From: Streptomyces mirabilis
GTDB lineage: Bacteria > Actinomycetota > Actinomycetes > Streptomycetales > Streptomycetaceae
NCBI RefSeq assembly: GCF_018310535.1
Contig: NZ_CP074102.1
Location: 6,324,001-6,388,000, forward strand
Length of the DNA: 64,000 nucleotides
Direction: 5' to 3'
A program made the translations under genes and the position numbers. The notes under the pieces were generated by a model. It made no database searches and was not told where the DNA came from. It was given only the letters and a program-made list of their open reading frames with translations. Positions 42,479 through 50,869 of the stretch are shown here, piece after piece. The stretch's first letter is position 1; each line of letters starts with the position of its first letter.

Positions 42479-43165
42479 ATGGGCGGATGGGGACGGAAGC
42501 GGGCGTTCCGCTGGGCTCTGGTGGCCGGGGCGGTCGCGGCCGTGGCGGCGTGCGGGCCGGTGGACACGGGGGCGGCCGCGCGGCCGAGTGCGACGCGGGC
42601 CCACGGCACCTCGGTCGCCTCCGGCGGGGCGTGTGTCTTCGTCAAGCCGGACGGCGCGCAGAAGTTCGGGCACGTCGGCTGGGGCTTCCGGATCACCGGC
42701 ACCGACCGCTGGGTGTACGGCGCGGTGGAGAACCCGTCGAACGCGCTCTACACCCCGCCCGGCCGCGACATCGGCGCCTGGCACGCGGAGGGCACGTACG
42801 GGCGGATGCTCGGCGACATGTCACGTGACGCGCTCCCCCAAGCTCTCGGCTTCGCTCGAGCAGAGGGGACCCCCATTCCAGGGAAGTCCACCCACCCGTA
42901 CAGCCGCTACCGCTGCACCGACTCGTCGACCAGTGACGTGAAGGCCGCCCGCGCCATGATCGGTACGGTCGAGGAGCGGGGCTTTCTCGTCGGCGTCGAC
43001 CCGCAGACGGGGGACCTCGACTCGCGCGACTGCCTGGACGCCACGTACGACGTCCTCAGGGCGTACCGGACGCGGCACCTGACACCCGCGTACCCGGCGG
43101 AGATTCCGAACATGTGGGTGGAGACGCTGGTGCTGTGGTCGGACGGCGCTCTGAAGCCGCGGTGA
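42479..43165 (+). CDS. Lipoprotein of unknown function containing an in-frame repeat insertion
   Basis: A 228-residue exported protein. The signal peptide ends in lipobox AVAAC near residue 24. The mature domain has GHVGWGFRITGTDRWVYGAVEN, a pattern of a papain-like or CHAP-like fold, with Cys at TACVF-like GACVFV and later RYRCTD and SRDCLD. Residues corresponding to ALPQALGFARAEGTPIPG are encoded by the dispersed palindromic repeat at 42831-42878, which sits between MLGDMSRD and the following KSTHPYSRYRC. The ATG has a GGGGG site upstream. Function unknown. Confidence 0.8.
   Translation: MGGWGRKRAFRWALVAGAVAAVAACGPVDTGAAARPSATRAHGTSVASGGACVFVKPDGAQKFGHVGWGFRITGTDRWVYGAVENPSNALYTPPGRDIGAWHAEGTYGRMLGDMSRDALPQALGFARAEGTPIPGKSTHPYSRYRCTDSSTSDVKAARAMIGTVEERGFLVGVDPQTGDLDSRDCLDATYDVLRAYRTRHLTPAYPAEIPNMWVETLVLWSDGALKPR
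42831..42878. repeat. Palindromic CTCGAGC repeat inside the lipoprotein gene
   Basis: GCTCCCCCAAGCTCTCGGCT, TCGCTCGAGCAGAGGGGACC and CCCATTCC lie inside the coding sequence in frame. Compared with 25541 the difference is a handful of bases. It extends the protein by about 15 residues in a surface-exposed stretch. Confidence 0.8.
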
Positions 43166-43185
43166 CCCGTCCGCGCACACGCGAA

Positions 43186-43215
43186 GCCCCCGCCCGGAAG
43201 GTTCCGGACGGGGGC
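43186..43215. terminator. Terminator between convergent lipoprotein and E2 genes
   Basis: A 13-bp stem (GCCCCCGCCCGGA against TCCGGACGGGGGC, one mismatch) with a short loop is centred between the stop at 43165 and the E2 stop at 43235. It can serve both strands. Confidence 0.8.
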
Positions 43216-43234
43216 AGCGCGCGAGCGGGGGTGG

Positions 43235-45055
43235 TTACAGGCCGAGCTCGACCTCGAACTCGCCCGCCTCCAGGATCGCCTTGACCGCGGTCAGGTAACG
43301 GGCCGCGTCGGCGCCGTCCACCAGACGGTGGTCGTAGGAGAGCGTCAGGTAGGTCATGTCGCGGACGCCGATGACCGTACCCTCCTCCGTCTCGATGACG
43401 GCCGGACGCTTGACCGTGGCACCGATGCCGAGGATCGCGACCTGGTTCGGCGGCACGATGATCGTGTCGAAGAGCGCGCCGCGCGAGCCGGTGTTGGAGA
43501 TGGTGAAGGTCCCGCCGGACAGCTCGTCCGGAGTGATCTTGTTCGCCCGGACCTTGCCCGCCAGCTCGGCGGTGGCCTTGGCGATGCCGGCGATGTTCAG
43601 GTCGCCCGCGTGCTTGATGACCGGGGTCATCAGGCCCTTCTCCGAGTCCACCGCGATACCGATGTTCTCGGTGTCGAAGTAGGTGATCGTGCCCTCGTCC
43701 AAGTTGATCCGGGCGTTGACGGCCGGGTGGGCCTTCAGCGCCTGGGCCGCCGCCTTCACGAAGAACGGCATCGGGGAGAGCTTGACGCCCTCACGTGCCG
43801 CGAAGGAGTCCTTCGCCTGCGCGCGCAGCCGCATCAGGCGGGTGACGTCGACCTCGACGACCGAGGACAGCTGGGCCTGCTCGTGCAGGGCCTTCACCAT
43901 GTTGTCGCCGATGACCTTGCGGATGCGGGGCATCTTGACGGTCTGACCGCGCAGCGGGGAGACCTCCAGGGCCGGCGCCTTCTTGGCCGCATGGCCACCG
44001 GCAGTCACAGCGGCAGCGGCCGGAGCCGGGGCAGCGGCGGCGGCCTTCGCGGCCTCGGCGGCGGCGAGGACGTCCTGCTTGCGGATACGGCCGCCGACGC
44101 CGGTGCCCTTGACGGAGGCCAGGTCGACGTAGTTCTCCGCGGCGAGCTTGCGCACCAGCGGTGTCACGTACGCGCCCTCGTCGGTGGCCTGCGCGGCCGG
44201 AGCCGGAGCCGGGATGACCGGGGCGGGCGCGGTGACCGGCGCGGGAGCCGGAGCGACGGGCGCGACCGGGGCCGGAGCCACGGGCTGGACCGGAGCCGGG
44301 GCGGCAGCGGCCGGGGCGGCCGGAGCAGCGGGGGCCGGAGCCGGAGCCGCGGGCGCGGCGGGGGCGGCCGGAGCGGCGGCGGGGGCAGCCGGAGCCGCGG
44401 GGGCGGCAGCGACCGGAGCGGCGCCGGGCGCGCCGACGACGGCGAGCTTCGCGCCGACCTCGGCGGTCTCGTCCTCGGCGACCAGGATCTCCAGCAGGAC
44501 GCCGGCCACCGGCGACGGGATCTCGGTGTCGACCTTGTCCGTGGAGACCTCGAGCAGCGGCTCGTCCTCCGCGACCTCCTCGCCGACCTCCTTCAGCCAG
44601 CGGGTGACGGTGCCCTCGGTGACCGACTCGCCCAGCGCGGGCAGCACGACGTCGGTACCGGAGGCGCCACCGGCCGGAGCGGCGGGGGCGGGGGCGGCGG
44701 GGGCCGGGGCGGCCGGAGCCGCGGGGGCCTCGGCGACCGGGGCGGGAGCGGCCGGAGCCGGAGCCGGGGCGGCCACGGGCTCGGCGGCCGGAGCGGGGGC
44801 GGCGGCGGGCGCGCCCGTGCCGTCGTCGATGACGGCCAGCTCGGCGCCGACCTCGACCGTCTCGTCCTCGGCGACCTTGATGGAGGCGAGCACACCGGCG
44901 GCGGGAGAGGGGATCTCGGTGTCGACCTTGTCGGTCGACACCTCGAGCAGCGGCTCGTCGGCCTCGACGCGCTCGCCCTCGGCCTTCAGCCAGCGAGTGA
45001 CAGTGCCCTCGGTGACGCTCTCACCGAGCGCCGGAAGGGTTACGGAAACCGCCAT
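43235..45055 (-). CDS. sucB: Dihydrolipoamide acyltransferase E2 with two lipoyl domains
   Basis: A 606-residue E2. Two lipoyl domains have identical [11 protein letters not shown] attachment motifs at Lys43 and Lys172. They are separated by long Ala/Pro linkers. A peripheral subunit-binding domain is at about 305-340 ([18 protein letters not shown]), and the catalytic domain ends with [11 protein letters not shown] (His576). In actinobacteria this protein annotated as SucB or AceF serves pyruvate dehydrogenase and is shared with the 2-oxoglutarate complex. It needs LipB and LipA for cofactor. It is followed upstream by lpdA in the same direction. Confidence 0.94.
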   Translation of the reverse strand: MAVSVTLPALGESVTEGTVTRWLKAEGERVEADEPLLEVSTDKVDTEIPSPAAGVLASIKVAEDETVEVGAELAVIDDGTGAPAAAPAPAAEPVAAPAPAPAAPAPVAEAPAAPAAPAPAAPAPAAPAGGASGTDVVLPALGESVTEGTVTRWLKEVGEEVAEDEPLLEVSTDKVDTEIPSPVAGVLLEILVAEDETAEVGAKLAVVGAPGAAPVAAAPAAPAAPAAAPAAPAAPAAPAPAPAAPAAPAAAAPAPVQPVAPAPVAPVAPAPAPVTAPAPVIPAPAPAAQATDEGAYVTPLVRKLAAENYVDLASVKGTGVGGRIRKQDVLAAAEAAKAAAAAPAPAAAAVTAGGHAAKKAPALEVSPLRGQTVKMPRIRKVIGDNMVKALHEQAQLSSVVEVDVTRLMRLRAQAKDSFAAREGVKLSPMPFFVKAAAQALKAHPAVNARINLDEGTITYFDTENIGIAVDSEKGLMTPVIKHAGDLNIAGIAKATAELAGKVRANKITPDELSGGTFTISNTGSRGALFDTIIVPPNQVAILGIGATVKRPAVIETEEGTVIGVRDMTYLTLSYDHRLVDGADAARYLTAVKAILEAGEFEVELGL

Positions 45056-45147
45056 GGTTTCTGTTGCTCCTTACGAATGGTGCGGAAGTCTGTGGTCGTC
45101 GTCGCGCCCAGGGGCGACGCGGTGACTGAAAACAGCCGGGGGCTGGA

Positions 45148-46536
45148 TCAGTCGTGCGAGTGCAGCGGCTTGCCCGCGAGGGCGAGGTGGGCCTCGCCGA
45201 GCGCCTCGTTCTGCGTCGGGTGGGCGTGGATGAGCTGGGCGACCTCGGCGGGCAGCGCCTCCCAGTTGTAGATCAGCTGGGCTTCGCCGACCTGCTCGCC
45301 CATGCGGTCGCCGACCATGTGGACGCCGACCACGGCACCGTCCTTCACCTGGACGAGCTTGATCTCGCCCGCGGTGTTGAGGATCTTGCTCTTGCCGTTG
45401 CCCGCGAGGTTGTACTTCAGGGCGACGACCTTGTCCGCGCCGTAGAGCTCCTTGGCCTTGGCCTCGGTGATGCCCACGGAGGCGACCTCGGGGTGGCAGT
45501 ACGTCACCCGGGGCACGCCGTCGTAATCGATCGGAACGGTCTTGAGGCCGGCCAGACGCTCTGCCACCAGGATGCCCTCGGCGAAGCCGACGTGCGCGAG
45601 CTGGAGCGTCGGGACCAGGTCACCGACGGCGGAGATGGTCGGGACGTTCGTCCGCATGTACTCGTCGACCAGGACATAGCCGCGGTCCATCGCGACGCCC
45701 TGCTCCTCGTAGCCGAGACCGGCCGAGACCGGGCCGCGGCCGACGGCGACGAGCAGCACCTCGGCCTCGAACTCCTTGCCGTCGGCGAGGGTGACCTTGA
45801 CACCGTTCTGGGTGTACTCGGCCTTCGAGAAGAAGGTGCCCAGGTTGAACTTGATGCCGCGCTTGCGGAACGCGCGCTCAAGAAGCTTGGAGGAGTTCTC
45901 GTCCTCGACCGGGACGAGGTGCTTGAGGCCCTCGATCACCGTCACGTCGGTGCCGAAGGACTTCCACGCGGAGGCGAACTCGACGCCGATGACGCCGCCG
46001 CCGAGCACGATCGCGGACTGCGGGACGCGGTCCAGGACCAGCGCGTGGTCGGAGGAGATGATCCGGTTGCCGTCGATCACCAGGCCCGGCAGCGACTTCG
46101 GCACGGAGCCGGTCGCGAGCAGCACGTGGCGGCCCTGGATGCGCTGGCCGTTCACGTCGACCGAGGTGGGGGAGGACAGTCGGCCCTCACCCTCGATGTA
46201 CGTCACCTTGCGGGACGCGATGAGACCCTGCAGGCCCTTGTAAAGGCCCGAGATGACCCCGTCCTTGTACTTGTGGACGGCCGGGACGTCGATGCCCTCG
46301 AAGGTGGCCTTGACGCCGAACTGCTCGCTCTCGCGGGCCTGGTCGGCGATCTCGCCCGCGTGCAGCAGGGCCTTGGTGGGGATGCATCCCCGGTGCAGGC
46401 AGGTGCCTCCGACCTTGTCCTTCTCGATCAGGGCGACGTCCAGGCCCAGCTGCGCCCCGCGGAGCGCCGCGGCGTAACCGCCACTGCCACCGCCGAGGAT
46501 CACTAGGTCGAAAACGGTGCTGGCGTCGTTCGCCAC
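45148..46536 (-). CDS. lpdA: Dihydrolipoamide dehydrogenase E3
   Basis: A 462-residue flavoprotein that reoxidises dihydrolipoyl groups with NAD. FAD motif GGGSGGYAAALRG at 15-27; redox disulfide Cys46/Cys51 in GGTCLHRGCIPTK; NAD motif VLGGGVIGVEFAS near 180; C-terminal HAHPTQNEALGEA with the His/Glu pair. The GTG at 46536 with GGAGG 7 nt upstream is chosen; the extended ORF is out of family. The gap to the E2 gene is 92 bp, so the E3 and E2 genes are likely cotranscribed. Confidence 0.96.
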   Translation of the reverse strand: MANDASTVFDLVILGGGSGGYAAALRGAQLGLDVALIEKDKVGGTCLHRGCIPTKALLHAGEIADQARESEQFGVKATFEGIDVPAVHKYKDGVISGLYKGLQGLIASRKVTYIEGEGRLSSPTSVDVNGQRIQGRHVLLATGSVPKSLPGLVIDGNRIISSDHALVLDRVPQSAIVLGGGVIGVEFASAWKSFGTDVTVIEGLKHLVPVEDENSSKLLERAFRKRGIKFNLGTFFSKAEYTQNGVKVTLADGKEFEAEVLLVAVGRGPVSAGLGYEEQGVAMDRGYVLVDEYMRTNVPTISAVGDLVPTLQLAHVGFAEGILVAERLAGLKTVPIDYDGVPRVTYCHPEVASVGITEAKAKELYGADKVVALKYNLAGNGKSKILNTAGEIKLVQVKDGAVVGVHMVGDRMGEQVGEAQLIYNWEALPAEVAQLIHAHPTQNEALGEAHLALAGKPLHSHD

Positions 46537-46796
46537 GTCACGTCCTCCATGCATGTGCGCCACGCCGGTCTCCAGTGACCGGTCGGCGGCTGGTGTCCGG
46601 CCGCTCTTCTTCGGCCCTGTGGTGGGGGCCCTGTCCTGCCGAGAACCCATCTTCGCACTTGTCCGGAGCGTTCGAGACGCCGGGCCGGTGTGTGAGAAGT
46701 CGCACTGCCCGAATACGGGGGGTACCTCCGCGCCGTGACAGGGACGCGGAGGTACTGCGCGATCGGCCGCGAATCACCCGCGGCCGCGACACATTC

Positions 46797-48326
46797 CTAG
46801 CCGAGATCGCCCGCGGCGGTCAGCTCGGCGAGCCGCACCAGCGTCCGCACCGCCGACCCCGTACCACCCTTCGGCGTGTAGCCGAAGGGGCCGGACTCGT
46901 TGAACGCGGGCCCGGCGATGTCCAGGTGCGCCCACGTGATGCCCTCGCCCACGAACTCCTTCAGGAACAGACCGGCGACCAGGCCGCCGCCCATCCGCTC
47001 GCCCATGTTGGCGATGTCGGCGGTCGGGGAGTCCATCCCCTTGCGCAGGTGCTCCGGCAGCGGCATCGGCCAGGACTCCTCGCCGACCTCGTCCGCGGCC
47101 TCGACGATCGCCGTACGGAACGCGTCGTCGTTGGCCATCACGCCGAAGGTGCGGTTGCCGAGCGCGAGCACCATCGCTCCGGTCAGCGTCGCCACGTCGA
47201 TGATCGCGTCCGGCTTCTCCTCGGAGGCCTTCCACAGCGCGTCGGCGAGCACGAGACGGCCCTCGGCGTCGGTGTTGAGGACCTCGACGGTCTTGCCGCT
47301 GTACATGCGCAGCACGTCACCGGGGCGGGTGGCGGAACCGGAGGGCATGTTCTCGGCGAGCGCCAGCCAGCCGGTGACGTTGACCTCGAGTCCGAGGCGC
47401 GCCGCGGCGACCACGGCGGCGAAGACCGCCGCCGCGCCGCTCATGTCGCACTTCATCGTCTCGTTGTGCCCGGCGGGCTTGAGGGAGATGCCGCCCGAGT
47501 CGTAGGTGATGCCCTTGCCGACGAACGCGAGGTGCTTGGTCGCCTTCGGCGAGGTGTACGACAGCTTCACCAGGCGGGGAGCGGCGGCCGAGCCCGCGCC
47601 GACGCCGAGGATGCCGCCGAAGCCGCCCTTCTGGAGGGCCTTCTCGTCGAGCACCTGCACCTTGATGCCGTGCTCCTTGCCGGCGGCGGTGGCGACGGCG
47701 GCGAACGCCTCGGGGTAGAGGTCGTTCGGCGGGGTGTTGATGAGGTCGCGGGCGCGGTTGAGCTCCTCGGTCACGGCGGTGGCGCGTGCGAGGGCCGCCT
47801 TGTACGCCGCGTCCCGGGGCTTGCCGCCGAGCAGCGTGACCTCGGCGAGCGGAGCCTTGCCGTTCTTCGCGTCCTTGCCGTTCTTGCCGGTCTCCTTGTA
47901 GGCGTCGAAGGCGTACGCGCCGAGCGCCGCGCCCTCCGCCAGGACGCCCGCGTCGGCGGCGTCGGTGATCGGCAGGGCGAAGACGGCCTTCTTGGCACCG
48001 GCGAGCGCGCGGGCCGCGGCACCGGCCGCGCGGCGCAGCGCCTCGGCACTGAACGTGTCGTCCTTCTCCGGGACGGCTCCCAGTCCGACGGCCACGACGA
48101 CGGGCGCCTTGAAGCCGGTCGGTGCGGGCAGCTTCGTCACCTCGCCCTCGCCGCCGGATGCGCCGAGGGTCTCCAGGATTCCGGCGAGTGCGCCGTCGTA
48201 CGCCTTGTCCACGGCCTCGGCACCCGGTGCGACGACCGGGCCCTTGGCGCCCTTCGCGACACCGACGACGATCGCGTCGGCCCGCAGGCCGGACACCGCG
48301 GCGGTGCTGAGAGTCAGAGCAGTCAC
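46797..48326 (-). CDS. pepA: Leucyl aminopeptidase (M17)
   Basis: A 509-residue di-zinc aminopeptidase that removes N-terminal residues from peptides. Family motif NTDAEGRLVLADAL is near residue 340; GKGITYDSGGISLKP near 270 supplies a Lys and Asp of the metal site; and EGITWAHLDIAGPAF closes the domain. The N-terminal domain is Ala/Gly-rich as in other actinobacteria. It is a single leftward gene between lpdA and cobS. Its length fits the family. Confidence 0.95.
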   Translation of the reverse strand: MTALTLSTAAVSGLRADAIVVGVAKGAKGPVVAPGAEAVDKAYDGALAGILETLGASGGEGEVTKLPAPTGFKAPVVVAVGLGAVPEKDDTFSAEALRRAAGAAARALAGAKKAVFALPITDAADAGVLAEGAALGAYAFDAYKETGKNGKDAKNGKAPLAEVTLLGGKPRDAAYKAALARATAVTEELNRARDLINTPPNDLYPEAFAAVATAAGKEHGIKVQVLDEKALQKGGFGGILGVGAGSAAAPRLVKLSYTSPKATKHLAFVGKGITYDSGGISLKPAGHNETMKCDMSGAAAVFAAVVAAARLGLEVNVTGWLALAENMPSGSATRPGDVLRMYSGKTVEVLNTDAEGRLVLADALWKASEEKPDAIIDVATLTGAMVLALGNRTFGVMANDDAFRTAIVEAADEVGEESWPMPLPEHLRKGMDSPTADIANMGERMGGGLVAGLFLKEFVGEGITWAHLDIAGPAFNESGPFGYTPKGGTGSAVRTLVRLAELTAAGDLG

Positions 48327-48501
48327 TGTGGTGAGATCTCGCTTCCATTGTTTTGCTGCGGCCGAGTAGGGATGGGTCGACCGGGCCCTGACGAATGACC
48401 CTAGATCCGGCCTCAGGGAGTGTCGTTACCTGGGTGGCACATAGTCGGGACGAGCCTACGCGCGCCACCGGGTTTCGCTCATTTCTACGCTCGCTGGAAG
48501 T

Positions 48502-49284
48502 TCAGCCGAGGGAGAGCGCCACGAGGGCGGTGGTCGCCGCCGTCTCGGCGAGGCCGCCGAAGACGTCGCCCGTGACGCCGCCGAAGCGGCGTGTGCAGTG
48601 GCGCAGGAGCAGTTCGGCGGTCGCGCAGGCGGCGAGGACGGCCAGTGGGGCGCGTACGAGGTCGTACGTGCCCAGGAGCGCGCCGGCGCCGGCCGCCGCG
48701 ACGGCGACGGCGAGGGCCACCAGCAGGGCGCCGCGCACGGGCACCGTGCCCGCGACCGCGGCCCCCAGGCCCTCGGGGCGGGCCGGGGGCACCCCGGTGC
48801 GCGCGGCCAGGGTGAGGGCGAGACGGGCCGCGGTCGCCGAGACGACGGCCGCGAGCACACCCCGCGCCCACGAGGCCTCGTAGGCCTGGAAGAGCGCGGC
48901 GACCTGTGCCAGCAGCACGAAGAGCAGGGTGATCACGCCGAACGGGCCGATGTCGGACTGCTTCATGATCCGCAGCGCGTCCTCGGCGGGCTTGCCGCTG
49001 CCGAGGCCGTCCGCGGTGTCGGCGAGTCCGTCGAGATGCAGACCACGGGTGAGCGCGGCCGGTACGGCGGCGGTGGCGACGGCGGCCAGCAGCGGGCCCG
49101 CGCCCATCGCGAGCAGCGCCACGCCCACCAGGGCCGCGCCGGCCCCGACGACCAGCCCGGCGACGGGGGCGCACAGCATTCCGCCGCGCGCCGCCTCACG
49201 GTCCCAGCGGGTGACCGTGACCGGGAGCACGGTCAGGGTGCCGAAGGCGAAGCGGAGGCCGTGGGGGAGAGGGGTCCTGGACAC
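48502..49284 (-). CDS. cobS: Adenosylcobinamide-GDP ribazoletransferase
   Basis: A 260-residue integral membrane enzyme joining adenosylcobinamide-GDP to alpha-ribazole in the final step of cobalamin assembly. At least five hydrophobic segments. The signature GLHLDGLADTADGLGSGKPAEDAL (residues about 80-103) is the acidic substrate site. The GTG at 49284 gives a good family-length protein with SRTPLPHGLRFAFGTLTVLPV (in part) at the N terminus. The partner genes cobT and cobU are at 52933 and 55262. It is likely membrane embedded with its products passed from CobU and CobT. Confidence 0.93.
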   Translation of the reverse strand: MSRTPLPHGLRFAFGTLTVLPVTVTRWDREAARGGMLCAPVAGLVVGAGAALVGVALLAMGAGPLLAAVATAAVPAALTRGLHLDGLADTADGLGSGKPAEDALRIMKQSDIGPFGVITLLFVLLAQVAALFQAYEASWARGVLAAVVSATAARLALTLAARTGVPPARPEGLGAAVAGTVPVRGALLVALAVAVAAAGAGALLGTYDLVRAPLAVLAACATAELLLRHCTRRFGGVTGDVFGGLAETAATTALVALSLG

Positions 49285-49369
49285 CGGCGCAGGGTACCCG
49301 GGGCGGTGGCGGGCCGGCCGAGGACGGGTGCGGCGGCCGGGCGTGAGCGCCGCGGATAAAGTGCGCAAT

Positions 49370-50131
49370 ATGGGTCATTGGTTGCAGAGGAACATCATCG
49401 AACCGGGAAAGCTGCCGCTTCTGCTGGCACTCGCCTCCTTCGTGCTGACCTTTGTGATCACCCGTGTCATCGTCCGCCTCATCCGCGCGGGCAAGGGTCC
49501 GTTCGGCAACGTCAAGGCGGGCGGCCTGCACATCCACCACGTCGTGCCCGGTGTCGTCCTGACCGTGATCGGCGGCTTCGGCGCGGTGGCCAGCTCCCGG
49601 CACGGCTTCGGCGCCTCGTTGTTCGCGGTGGTGTTCGGGATGGGCGCCGGGCTGGTGCTCGACGAGTTCGCGCTGATCCTGCACCTCGACGACGTGTACT
49701 GGAGCGAGGAGGGCCGCAAGAGCGTCGAGGTCGTCCTGGTCACGGCGGCCCTCGTCGGCCTGGTGCTCGGTGGTTTCCTGCCGTTCGGGGTCAACGACAT
49801 GACCCAGGAGGAACTCCAGGATCGCGGCGGGGTCATCCTGAGCGTCGCCCTGAACTTCCTCTTCGCCCTGCTCGCCCTGAGCAAGGGCAAGGCCCGCATG
49901 GCGATCTTCGGCGTGATCGTCCCGTTCGTCGCCCTCATCGGCGCCGTCCGGCTGGCCCGCCCGGTCTCCCCGTGGGCCAGGCGCTTCTACCGCCGCAGGC
50001 CGCGCGCCCGGGCCAGGTCGATCCTGCGCGCCTACCACCACGACCGCCGCTGGTTCGGCCCGCGCCGCAAGCTTCAGGACTGGATCGGCGGCAAACCGGA
50101 TCCCGTCCGGTCCCTGCCCGGCCGCCAGTGA
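49370..50131 (+). CDS. Multi-pass membrane protein, unknown function
   Basis: A 253-residue protein with five or more hydrophobic segments (residues 13-33, 55-75, 82-105, 125-142, 160-178). HIHHVVPGVVLTVIGGFGAV and LVLDEFALILHLDDVYW carry conserved His and Asp that could coordinate metal or form an active site. It is highly basic at the C terminus. The ATG at 49370 is taken although a GTG two codons upstream is possible; no clear ribosome site. It is divergent from cobS. The last 58 nt overlap the 3' end of the convergent gene. The function is not recognised. Confidence 0.8.
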   Translation: MGHWLQRNIIEPGKLPLLLALASFVLTFVITRVIVRLIRAGKGPFGNVKAGGLHIHHVVPGVVLTVIGGFGAVASSRHGFGASLFAVVFGMGAGLVLDEFALILHLDDVYWSEEGRKSVEVVLVTAALVGLVLGGFLPFGVNDMTQEELQDRGGVILSVALNFLFALLALSKGKARMAIFGVIVPFVALIGAVRLARPVSPWARRFYRRRPRARARSILRAYHHDRRWFGPRRKLQDWIGGKPDPVRSLPGRQ

Positions 50132-50799
50132 CGGCGACGGCGACGGTGGCGGTGGCGGTGACGCAGGATCGAGATCCCGTACAGCACGAAGACCGCGGCG
50201 AGCGCGGCGATGTGCTCCTTGCCCGCGAGGTTCCCCTTGAGCGCCACCTCGATCACCATCGCCGCGGCCACCCCCCACCCCGTCCAGTACGCGCGATAGC
50301 GCCAGGCGACGAACACGGCGAGGCCGACCACGGCCGCCGAGGGCCCGGTGTCCACGACCTGCGCGTCCGTCACGGGCAGCCCCAGGGGATTGCCCGGGCT
50401 CAGCGAGATCGCCACGCGCGCGTAGAGCGTGCCGGCCAGCGTGGCGGCGTACGCGATGACGAGCATCCGCCACCAGCCCAGACAGATCTCGGCGATCCCG
50501 AACACGATGAGGAGTTGCAGCAGCGCACCCCACACCGGCAGGTCGAGGGCCGGCACGAACAGGGACAGCGGGGTGCGCAGCAGGGCGAGCCAGAGCGGCT
50601 CCTCGGCCCGTACGGAGCCGATGTCCTGCACGAACTGGAAGCCCCAGGGCTGGTTCTGCACGAACTGGAGGAGGGCCGTCAGAAGGACGGCCCCGAGCGT
50701 CACCGGCATCGCCCGCCAACGCTGTCTGGCGAGTGCCTCGCGCACGGTGACGTACAGCAGTCCCCATTCCTCGCGGGCGAGGCGGGCGAGGGTGTTCAT
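50074..50799 (-). CDS. Rhomboid-like membrane protein
   Basis: A 241-residue protein with about six hydrophobic segments. Rhomboid proteases use a Ser in GxS and a His in a later helix. Here the matching positions are TGPSAAVVG and GKEHIAALAAVF, so the dyad seems to be present. The C terminus is very basic (RHRHRHRRRRRHW). The ATG at 50799 follows from the conserved MNTLARLAREEW start. It is directly downstream of the LPG-synthase-like gene (70 bp) in the same orientation. It overlaps the 3' end of the convergent gene by 58 nt. Confidence 0.7.
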   Translation of the reverse strand: MNTLARLAREEWGLLYVTVREALARQRWRAMPVTLGAVLLTALLQFVQNQPWGFQFVQDIGSVRAEEPLWLALLRTPLSLFVPALDLPVWGALLQLLIVFGIAEICLGWWRMLVIAYAATLAGTLYARVAISLSPGNPLGLPVTDAQVVDTGPSAAVVGLAVFVAWRYRAYWTGWGVAAAMVIEVALKGNLAGKEHIAALAAVFVLYGISILRHRHRHRRRRRHWRPGRDRTGSGLPPIQS

Positions 50800-50869
50800 G
50801 CAGCGGTCCCCATCCGTCCTGCTGTCACGGTCCCCGTCCGCCAGGCTCGCCCCGTCCGTCCGGTCGCCG

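Noticed and set aside
43328..45271. Gly/Arg-rich 647-codon ORF opposite the E2 gene
   Set aside because: Produced by the repetitive Ala/Pro linkers of the E2 read in the other direction.
46740..46796. Terminator candidate at GCGGCCGCG before pepA 3' end
   Set aside because: Short and imperfect; indistinguishable from background GC symmetry.
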